Assembly: GCA_031430595.1 (NCBI GenBank)
Contig: JANPBU010000054.1
Coordinates: 1-27,348, forward strand
Reading direction: 5' to 3'
Length of the DNA: 27,348 nucleotides
Source: JANNBN01 sp031430595
GTDB taxonomy: Bacteria > Actinomycetota > Acidimicrobiia > Acidimicrobiales > JANYDT01
Shown: piece by piece, positions 15,889-22,531 of the stretch
Numbering within the stretch: the stretch's first letter is position 1
How the letters are laid out: every line of letters begins with the position of its first letter
The notes under the pieces: model-generated
What the model was told of the DNA's origin: nothing
Seen by the model: only the letters and a program-made list of their open reading frames with translations
Databases searched by the model: none
Made by a program: the position numbers and the translations under genes

Positions 15889-16202
15889 GAGCGGAACGTT
15901 TCGTCTGCGTCTTGCGGACATTGGAGTGCGGTTTCGAGTCGGAGCAGGTCACGTAGTGCGTGTTCCAGATCAAGTGACGCGAGCCGGTATTCGATTTGTC
16001 TGCCTGTTTGTTTGCCGATGATTAGCCCGCATCCTCGAAGGCATGCGAGGTGATTCGAGAGGTTTGATTTGGGTACGCCGAGAAGCGCAACGAGCTGAGT
16101 GGGGAACTGCGGACCGTCGAGCAGTGTGATGAGAACGGCCTGACGCACAGGGTCTGAGAGCGCTAGGCCGACCCGGGTCAGTGAAGCAGTTGGTAGAACC
16201 AT
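15885..16202 (-). CDS. ArsR/SmtB-family repressor
   Basis: 105 aa, the usual length of metal-sensing ArsR proteins. LALSDPVRQAVLITLLDGPQ, then LVALLGVPKSNLSNHLACLR and GCGLIIGKQTGRQIEYRL form the winged helix. The recognition helix region carries a cysteine (SNHLACLRGCG), and the C terminus has one more (ALQCPQDADET), reminiscent of CmtR/CadC-type Cd/Pb sensors though not a diagnostic match. A perfect operator separates it from the divergent DUF3703-to-ATPase operon, so it most likely represses both sides until metal binds. Confidence 0.9.
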   Translation of the reverse strand: MVLPTASLTRVGLALSDPVRQAVLITLLDGPQFPTQLVALLGVPKSNLSNHLACLRGCGLIIGKQTGRQIEYRLASLDLEHALRDLLRLETALQCPQDADETFRS

Positions 16203-16207
16203 ACGAG

Positions 16208-16235
16208 CAATAGTTCATCAAAAAATGAACTATTG
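16208..16235. promoter_or_regulatory. ArsR operator between the divergent metal-resistance operons
   Basis: Perfect 11-bp arms CAATAGTTCAT and ATGAACTATTG flank a 6-nt spacer. The arms contain the TGAAC...GTTCA core typical of SmtB/ArsR sites. TATTGT (16231-16236) in the right arm lies 7 nt before the ATG at 16244 and can act as the -10 box of the rightward operon, so bound repressor would occlude the polymerase. Confidence 0.85.
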
Positions 16236-16243
16236 TCAAGGGT

Positions 16244-16600
16244 ATGAGCTTGAAATCCATGCCAACGTCTGTCCGTGAGGTGTTCAAACAAGAACTCGCA
16301 CGGGCGAAGAGCGCGAAGAGTTTTGATCAAACTTGGTTCCACTTAGAACGTGCACATATCGTGTCGCAAGCGTGGGCGTGGCCGCACACCCAAACCCATT
16401 GGTTGATGCTGCGCCAAGCATTTCGGTCACGCGACGGTCGAGAGATCTCGGGCCAGTTGGTTCGCCTAGTTGTGGGCGGTCCCGGATCGCTGGCTGGAAG
16501 GTACCCGCTAGGAAACGATGGCCGAACTCCGATCTTGGCAACAGCAACAATCCCTGAAGACCTTGGCGTCACACTCAACGGCAATGGAGCGTTCCGATGA
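16244..16600 (+). CDS. DUF3703 family protein
   Basis: 118 aa. FHLERAHIVSQAWAWPHTQT followed by HWLMLRQAF, REISGQLVRLVVGGPGSLAG and RYPLGN is the DUF3703 pattern, known from neighbourhoods of metal regulators; no reaction is known. The ERAH, H-T-THW histidines could bind metal (inference). ATG 16244 follows a -10-like TATTGT by 7 nt (leaderless); ATG 16259 is an alternative. It is the first gene of the rightward metal operon and overlaps the next gene by 17 nt. Confidence 0.85.
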   Translation: MSLKSMPTSVREVFKQELARAKSAKSFDQTWFHLERAHIVSQAWAWPHTQTHWLMLRQAFRSRDGREISGQLVRLVVGGPGSLAGRYPLGNDGRTPILATATIPEDLGVTLNGNGAFR

Positions 16601-17170
16601 CTCACCTTTTTCAGCCAGCATCCCTGAAACGAAAGCTGTCAGCTCACTCGTTATCGCCGGATACCTTGTTCTCATATCGGCTTGTAGCTCTGGAACCAAG
16701 AACTCCGCTACGCCGGCAACGGTCGAGGCTCCCGATTTGTCGGCAGTGAAAACGTTTGGGAAACAAACACAAGATCATGTTGAGGGTACCGTTGCGTATC
16801 CGCAGTCGCCCCCGATTGGCGGTGACCATAACGCTGCATGGCAAACTGTGGCGCATACGCCGAAGCCGTCCCGAACGAGCTTGCAGTCCACTCCATCGAA
16901 CATGGGGCGGTTTGGATTACCTTCCAACCCAACCTCGCGGCGGCAAATATCAAACGGCTGCAGGATCTTGCGGTTGGCCAAACCCACATACTGGTATCAC
17001 CATATGTGGACGTACCATCTTTGATAGTCCTTACCGCTTGGACGGTACAGCTTGGCGTTGACAACGCAGATGATCCACGCATTGCGGCCTTCATCGAAAA
17101 GTTTCAGGAGGGACCGCAAACTCCTGAGCTTGGAGCGGTGTGCTCCGGGGCGATAGGAACACCACTGTGA
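16584..17170 (+). pseudogene. DUF3105 lipoprotein, single frameshift
   Basis: From ATG 16584 the protein has a lipoprotein signal: a hydrophobic run SSLVIAGYLVLISAC ends in the lipobox ISAC. The DUF3105 domain starts VEGTVAYPQSPPIGGDHNAAWQ, and the frame then shifts. From 16844 the other frame continues NCGAYAEAVPNELAVHSIEH, GAVWITFQP, ILVSPY and EGPQTPELGAVCSG. One A added to the AAA run at 16843-16845 restores AWQNCGAY, the expected family sequence. The repaired product is ~195 aa and likely surface-anchored. DUF3105 has no established function; the HSIEHGAVW histidines might bind metal. Confidence 0.8.
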
Positions 17171-17183
17171 TCTGGCGGCCTGC

Positions 17184-17786
17184 ATGAAGCGAATAGTAAC
17201 GACTGCGTTGGCAGCGTTGATCGTTAGTGTTTTCTTTGCCGGGGGCTATGCGCTGAGAAACTCCCGCGGCACAAAAACACAAACCTCGGAAGCAAACCCT
17301 GTTTTGGCTGACTCGCCTGAGGTGAGCTTCGTTCGTGAAATGTCCGTCCACCACGCTCAGGCGGTCGATATGGCTGAACGGATTCGCAAGCGAACAAACG
17401 ATCCTGCTTTAGCCCTCATCGCGGCTGACATTGCGCTCACGCAGCAGAACCAGATCGGGCGTTTTTCCGGTTGGATCGAGCAGTGGGGCCTTTCGCCTTC
17501 GAAACCCAATACCGGTTCAATGGCTGGCCACAACATGATGCCGGGCATGGCCACCAACAGCGACGTGGCGTCGATCGGGACCCTTCCAGTAATCGATGCA
17601 GAACGAACCTTCCTGACGTTGATGATTAGACACCACCAAGGGGGCGCCACCATGGCCACCAAAGCGTTACCAAAAATGACACGGCCCGAGGCGACCCGAA
17701 TCGCACAGTCGATGATCACTTCTCAAACGTCGGAAATCAAGGCGCTCATCGAACTACTCAACAAACGAACCATAGGCCCGGCATGA
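17184..17786 (+). CDS. DUF305 family secreted/membrane-anchored protein
   Basis: 200 aa. The N terminus MKRIVTTALAALIVSVFFAG is a signal peptide or membrane anchor. Two related helical halves carry VSFVREMSVHHAQAVDMA and FLTLMIRHHQGGATMA, the paired HH motifs of the ferritin-like DUF305 family, with a methionine/histidine-rich linker (MAGHNMMPGM) suited to soft-metal binding. The role is probably extracytoplasmic metal handling. Its stop overlaps the ATPase start as ATGA (17783-17786). Confidence 0.9.
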   Translation: MKRIVTTALAALIVSVFFAGGYALRNSRGTKTQTSEANPVLADSPEVSFVREMSVHHAQAVDMAERIRKRTNDPALALIAADIALTQQNQIGRFSGWIEQWGLSPSKPNTGSMAGHNMMPGMATNSDVASIGTLPVIDAERTFLTLMIRHHQGGATMATKALPKMTRPEATRIAQSMITSQTSEIKALIELLNKRTIGPA

Positions 17787-19966
17787 CCACGACGAGCTCC
17801 ACAACGGGCACAACAGGCACGCTGACGTCAACGACGTTTCGGGTGGAGGAACTGGATTGCGCCACCGAAGAAAATGAACTTCGAGCGGCACTGCTGCCAT
17901 TGGAAGGGGTTCGCTCACTGGAGTTTGATCTCGTGGCCCGTCGCGTCACTATCAAACACTCACTTGCAACTACCGAAACGCTGAGCGGCGCGATCAAAGC
18001 GGCCGGCATGCGTCCAAAACAACTCATCGAAACTTCGACGACAGTCCCGACACGATCACTCTCCAACAAAGCCATTGCCGTCATTGTCGGATCGGGTTTG
18101 TTGGCGGTTGGATCAGAAGTGTTGGTAATTGCTGGCCTCAAAGAACGATCCATCCCCGTAGCTCTGATGGCAACCGCAGCGATTGCGTTAGGTGGGCGTG
18201 ACACGCTTCGTAAAGGATTCCAAGCGCTCATTCATCGCCGACTCACCATGGCGTTACTCATGTCTGTCGCAGTAATAGGTGCGCTTATTATTGGGCAGTG
18301 GCCGGAGGCTGCTGTCGTGATATGGCTGTTCGGGTTAGCTGAACTGATCGAAGCACTCAGCCTCGAACGGGCCCGTAACGCCATTCGTTCCCTTGTGGCC
18401 CTTGCCCCCGAAACAGCGAACGTTCGCAACGACGAAGGGTCATGGCGACCGGTACCGAGCAGCGACCTTGAGATCGGGACAGTGTTTCTTGTTAAGCCCG
18501 GCGAACGGATCGCCCTTGATGGAACAGTTACTGCGGGCGCGTCAAGCGTGAACCAGGCACCGATTACCGGTGAATCAGTACCAGTTGTCAAAGAGATCGG
18601 TTCCCCGGTTTTTGCTGGGACGATTAACGAACGCGGAACACTCGAAATTGCGGTGACTGCTGCGAAAGGCGAAGGCACGCTTGATCGCATCGCCAGGTCC
18701 ATCCAAGAAGCCCAAGCCGAAAAGGCACCGGCACAGCGTTTCGTTGATCGATTCGCGGCTATCTATACGCCGCTCGTGTTCGTTGCGGCGCTAGCGGTTG
18801 CGACCATTCCTCCGCTGGTTGGTACCGGCGACTGGAAATCTTGGCTCTACAAAGCACTCGTCCTACTCGTGCTGGCATGCCCATGCGCGCTCGTAATCTC
18901 TACACCGGTCACCGTGGTGTCTGGCCTTGGTGGGGCGGCGAGGCGAGGCATTCTGATCAAGGGCGGCATTCACCTCGAACAGGCGCGTAAACTCAAAACC
19001 GTTGCACTGGACAAAACCGGAACGCTCACGCACGGCAAACCCGTATTGACCGACAGCATCGCAGTGGCCACTGACGTCACTCTTGCTGAAGCACTTCGCG
19101 TTGCCGCCTCGTTGAACACGTTTTCAGAACACCCTGTGGCCCACGCGATGGTCAGCGCGCATACTGGTTTAATCGATGTCGCCGACGCATTCGAAGCGAT
19201 CCCTGGCCGCGGTGTGCAAGGAACCATTAACGGGACCCACTACTTCTTGGGTAATCACCGCCTCGCCGAAGAAACTGGCATCTGCAACCCCGCGCTCGAG
19301 GCGCTACTCCAAGGCTTCGAAAACGACGCCAAAACGGCGATCGTGTTGATGACCTCAACACACCCGGTCGCGGTGTTTGCTGTTGCTGACACGATTCGCC
19401 CTGAATCGGTTCAAGCAGTGAAAGACCTGCACGCCCTTGGCGTCACCCCGGTCATGCTTACCGGTGACAATCAACGCACCGCAACTGCGGTTGCTCGCCA
19501 AGTTGGTATCACCGATGCTCGCGGTGATCTTCTTCCCGATGACAAACTACGCATCGTTTCCGAACTCAGCGTGAATGGCCCGATCGCGATGATCGGTGAT
19601 GGTGTCAACGATGCTCCCGCTCTTGCCAAAGCAAACCTTGGGATCGCTATGGGTGCGGCGGGAACCGACACGGCGATCGAAACCGCCGACATCGCACTGA
19701 TGGACGACGACCCAAGAAAAATCGCGGAAGCGTTTCGCATCTCACAACACACCTCGCACGTGCTTTGGCAAAACATTGGCGTCGCCCTTGGTGTGAAACT
19801 CGTGTTCTTCGTGCTGACCATGCTCGGCACAGCATCACTGTGGGTTGCGGTCCTCGCCGATATGGGTGCCAGCCTGGTTGTCATTGCGAACGGCCTCCGG
19901 CTTCTCCGTCGACCATCACACGACAGCCAAATCACCCGCAACAATCACGGTAAAGAGAAGTCATGA
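17783..19966 (+). CDS. P1B-type heavy-metal ATPase (Zn2+/Cd2+/Pb2+ class)
   Basis: 727 aa, exporting metal ions across the cytoplasmic membrane with ATP. The N-terminal HMA-like domain has DCATEE at 25-30 in place of a GMxCxxC site. Then come membrane helices, TGES at 262-265 (actuator), CPC at 366-368 in the sixth helix (transport site), DKTGT at 410-414 (phosphorylated Asp), the SEHP motif at 448-451, TGDN and GDGVNDAP. The last helices have GVKLVFFVL and VLADMGASLVV, whose K and D are typical of P1B-2 Zn/Cd/Pb pumps. It ends the operon DUF3703, DUF3105, DUF305, pump, controlled by the divergent ArsR. Confidence 0.95.
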   Translation: MTTTSSTTGTTGTLTSTTFRVEELDCATEENELRAALLPLEGVRSLEFDLVARRVTIKHSLATTETLSGAIKAAGMRPKQLIETSTTVPTRSLSNKAIAVIVGSGLLAVGSEVLVIAGLKERSIPVALMATAAIALGGRDTLRKGFQALIHRRLTMALLMSVAVIGALIIGQWPEAAVVIWLFGLAELIEALSLERARNAIRSLVALAPETANVRNDEGSWRPVPSSDLEIGTVFLVKPGERIALDGTVTAGASSVNQAPITGESVPVVKEIGSPVFAGTINERGTLEIAVTAAKGEGTLDRIARSIQEAQAEKAPAQRFVDRFAAIYTPLVFVAALAVATIPPLVGTGDWKSWLYKALVLLVLACPCALVISTPVTVVSGLGGAARRGILIKGGIHLEQARKLKTVALDKTGTLTHGKPVLTDSIAVATDVTLAEALRVAASLNTFSEHPVAHAMVSAHTGLIDVADAFEAIPGRGVQGTINGTHYFLGNHRLAEETGICNPALEALLQGFENDAKTAIVLMTSTHPVAVFAVADTIRPESVQAVKDLHALGVTPVMLTGDNQRTATAVARQVGITDARGDLLPDDKLRIVSELSVNGPIAMIGDGVNDAPALAKANLGIAMGAAGTDTAIETADIALMDDDPRKIAEAFRISQHTSHVLWQNIGVALGVKLVFFVLTMLGTASLWVAVLADMGASLVVIANGLRLLRRPSHDSQITRNNHGKEKS

Positions 19967-20049
19967 GTTTCAGCCGTCACCCGAGTCGGACAACTTGTTG
20001 TGTTCCCCGTCGCGGCCGCATCATCGGTACGCTCAGTGCATTTTCTTAA
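19963..20049 (+). CDS. Short ORF after the ATPase (28 aa), possible remnant
   Basis: Its ATG overlaps the ATPase stop (ATGA). It encodes MSFSRHPSRTTCCVPRRG, then RIIGTLSAFS and TAA at 20047-20049, just before the third att-like repeat. I do not recognise it. It could be the start of a gene cut off by the repeat, or chance. Confidence 0.25.
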   Translation: MSFSRHPSRTTCCVPRRGRIIGTLSAFS

Positions 20050-20050
20050 G

Positions 20051-20113
20051 GACAAAATTGAGAACAAACACAAAGTCATCAAGGGATTCCATCGGGCAGT
20101 AGCGGTCACTCCA
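20051..20113. repeat. att-like repeat, copy 3 (left arm only)
   Basis: It aligns with the left arms of copies 1 and 2: a degenerate first TTGAGAACA unit, TTGAGAACA at 20058-20066, then AACACAAAGTCATC, GGATTCCATCGGGCAGTAGC and GGTCACT. It is closer to copy 2. No tRNA half or second repeat pair follows; unassigned sequence and a P450 fragment come next. It ends the metal-resistance module. Confidence 0.75.
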
Positions 20114-20230
20114 ATCGGTCCAGGCATCCAATTGCAACAGGGCTCGTCTTCGGCGGAGTGAGTTGTTGGCGTTGCGTTGGGGCGGGCTTAATCTTAACAA
20201 GGGAACGATGCGGATCTCCGGCGGGCTCGT

Positions 20231-20470
20231 CTCCGCCAGCGCACGACCCGGACACTCATTCTGACCTTCGCTGTACTCAAGTGAAGCGGCATCAAGATCA
20301 AGAATCACAATATCTTTCGTTTTGATATGTGTGCCTCCGATAGCGATGTCCGTCCGGGCAATTCGAAGGGTCTGCTTGACCGCAGACACACGCTGCTGCT
20401 TCAGATGGTTCGCAACGATTGTGTTTATGACCAACGATGCCGTTGCATCGAAGGTTTGTTAGAGCAGCGC
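20231..20470 (-). pseudogene. Duplicated fragment of the compact P450 gene
   Basis: It aligns without gaps to 13250-13489 with about 14 mismatches in 238 positions by eye, including ~125 identical bases. It encodes INTIVANHLKQQRVSAVKQT and ILDLDAASLEYSEGQNECPG: the haem loop has lost two glycine/alanine positions and the histidine (YSEGQNECPG against YGAGQHQCPG). Both ends are broken. Together with the repeat copy it fills the gap 20050-20499. Confidence 0.85.
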
Positions 20471-20499
20471 GTGAGGGCCGGGACAACGCATCTTGTAGC

Positions 20500-21306
20500 T
20501 CAATTGATGGCCAGCATGTCGTTGACGGTTTCGTCTGCAGATCCACGACGGAGCAACCAAACACCAAGAATCGCGAATGGAAACGTGACGGCGCAGGCAA
20601 GCACCGCGCTGGCTACGGTCCCTGGCTCGTCAGCTCCTAGTTGGAGAGCTCCACCAAGATCGATCAGTCCGTGGATGACCATGAGGGCAAGCAACGCCCT
20701 GGTGCGTAGGAAAACTCCAGCAAACCCAATTCCGATGAAGGTTGCGAAGACAACTTGGAGCAGCGTTTGAGTCACCGGTTTGTTGAACAAGTTGACCAAG
20801 TGAAGGACCCCGAAAACCGATGACGAAACGACGACCGCTCGGATCAAACCGCTCGACGTCGTGCCCCAGGCTCGTACAAGCGCCACAAGCACCAGGCCTC
20901 GCAGCGCGCCCTCTTCCAGTACGCCAATCATCAGATTGCCGACTATCTTCCAACCCAGTTGGTCAAAGTCTGGATTTTCAATAATGCCAATGCCGGTCAG
21001 AACGGCCAATGCTGATGGGATGAGCAGGAGAAACGGGGATTTCCAGCGGGTCGGCTGGAAGAAGCTGAGGTTCCGAGCGGTGCGATTCAACAACCAAACA
21101 AACAGTAGAACCCCCGGAAGTTCGATCAGAACGATGGCTTTGGGCCCCTGAGTTGTTCCTGTTACTACCTTGGCCAGGCCAACCCCGACCCCGGTCGACA
21201 CGAGCACCAACCCCGAAACCAGCAACGCATACAGGGCTGGCTTTCGGCGATGAAATGTTGTTGGCAGTTGTTCGCTGTGCTTGATCGTGTTTTCGTTTGT
21301 GCTCAT
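20500..21306 (-). CDS. CPBP-family intramembrane metalloprotease (Abi/CAAX-like)
   Basis: 268 aa with about seven hydrophobic segments. Catalytic motifs of the CPBP family are present: EEGALRG (E131, E132, R136), FGVLHLVN (H169) and HGLIDLGG (H212). These bind the metal inside the membrane. In bacteria, members process peptides or confer bacteriocin immunity; the substrate here is unknown. It is a monocistronic-looking gene between the P450 fragment and the hydrolase gene, on the same strand as the latter with 88 bp between them. Confidence 0.9.
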   Translation of the reverse strand: MSTNENTIKHSEQLPTTFHRRKPALYALLVSGLVLVSTGVGVGLAKVVTGTTQGPKAIVLIELPGVLLFVWLLNRTARNLSFFQPTRWKSPFLLLIPSALAVLTGIGIIENPDFDQLGWKIVGNLMIGVLEEGALRGLVLVALVRAWGTTSSGLIRAVVVSSSVFGVLHLVNLFNKPVTQTLLQVVFATFIGIGFAGVFLRTRALLALMVIHGLIDLGGALQLGADEPGTVASAVLACAVTFPFAILGVWLLRRGSADETVNDMLAIN

Positions 21307-21394
21307 AAGAATTCCGTTTGTTCCAACTTGTTAGTGAGTTTTGGCAGCCTTGCTACAGGGGAAGCGGAGGAGAGTGCGGGACCTCAAGGCTTCG

Positions 21395-22531
21395 CTATGT
21401 TGATCCCTCGAGTATTTGATTGAACCAATTCAGGGATCGAGGTACCGATCGGGTGACGACGCCGTCGTGGTCGTACGGGCCGACCTCCACGAGCGAAACG
21501 TTTCCGTTGTTGGCTTTCATGGATTTGTAGGCCGCACGGGCGTCGGCCGCAGGAACGTCCACGTCTCTGTTGCCCACAAACATTCGAAGCTCGTTCTTGG
21601 GGGTCCAATTGAACGCCTCATTTTCCACAAGCGCGTCGCGAAACCACGAGTCTTGTGACTCGTTGAAGCCTCGTAAGAACTCTGGACGCAACATCGATTC
21701 GGGGTCTTTGGGCAGGGCCGCTATGACCGTGTTCGAATCTTTCGCGCCGCTGTACAACTCGGAAAGTATGGCTGCGTAGTGATCGGTCAGCACGGTGTTT
21801 GGCTCGTGGTTGTAGATCTTGCTGTAGGAATGAACGATGTAAGCGAGGTACAGCGAAGAAGACACTGCCTGACTGCGCAGGGCGGTGGGAACGGTAATCT
21901 CGGCGAGGTTGAGCGCTGGTGCCATGGCTGCGGCGGCGACCAAATCAACATTCTGCGGAGGGTCCGCCTCGATCGAGCGTTGAACCGCTGCAGTAGCGCT
22001 TCCGCCTTGGGAAAAGCCTGCGAGAAAGAATTTGCTCTTCCACGGGATCGACATCGTGGCCGAGACTGATTGTGCCGCTGTGAGTAGATCTCGTGCTGCG
22101 TTGACCGTGGTTGGTGTGTAGAGATATGGGTGGTAACTCTGAGATTGTCCGAGCCCTACATAGTCAGGGGCGATTGTGAGGTAACTGTTTCCTGAGTACG
22201 CAGCACTGATCAACAAGCCTTCTTCTCGTGTTGGAGTTGAAGGAGCAAAGTCTCGTTGCACGCTCGTTCCGTGGAGCCACATCACTGTCGCCTTCGGTTC
22301 GGCACGGCACGGAATCGCGAAAAGCCCCGAAACGCGTTCGGCTTTACCGAGATGTTGCGTCCAGTACACGACCCGGTACAACTCGATGCTACAAGTGACC
22401 GGCAAGCCTTCCGGGAGTCGGGCCAATCGAATAAGCACGCGAAGTTGCCACTTGGAATAAGAGCGCAGAAACGTCACCCCTTCGACGGTTCCCGGCTTCG
22501 GAAATTCGGGCACTGCCTCAACGTTCAGCAT
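21395..22531 (-). CDS. Alpha/beta hydrolase, secretory-lipase-like
   Basis: 378 aa from ATG 22531. The strand/oxyanion region is TVMWLHGTS, followed by APDYVGLGQSQSYHPYL, the nucleophile elbow GFSQGG (Ser174), GNRDVDVP (acid Asp323 or Asp325) and YDHDG (His355). This resembles the LIP/secretory lipase family (esterase or lipase), but no signal peptide is evident. ATG 22531 is chosen because it overlaps the stop of the upstream fusion gene (22525-22527) by 7 nt, a coupled operon arrangement; an in-frame start at 22597 would lie deep in that gene. Confidence 0.87.
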   Translation of the reverse strand: MLNVEAVPEFPKPGTVEGVTFLRSYSKWQLRVLIRLARLPEGLPVTCSIELYRVVYWTQHLGKAERVSGLFAIPCRAEPKATVMWLHGTSVQRDFAPSTPTREEGLLISAAYSGNSYLTIAPDYVGLGQSQSYHPYLYTPTTVNAARDLLTAAQSVSATMSIPWKSKFFLAGFSQGGSATAAVQRSIEADPPQNVDLVAAAAMAPALNLAEITVPTALRSQAVSSSLYLAYIVHSYSKIYNHEPNTVLTDHYAAILSELYSGAKDSNTVIAALPKDPESMLRPEFLRGFNESQDSWFRDALVENEAFNWTPKNELRMFVGNRDVDVPAADARAAYKSMKANNGNVSLVEVGPYDHDGVVTRSVPRSLNWFNQILEGST

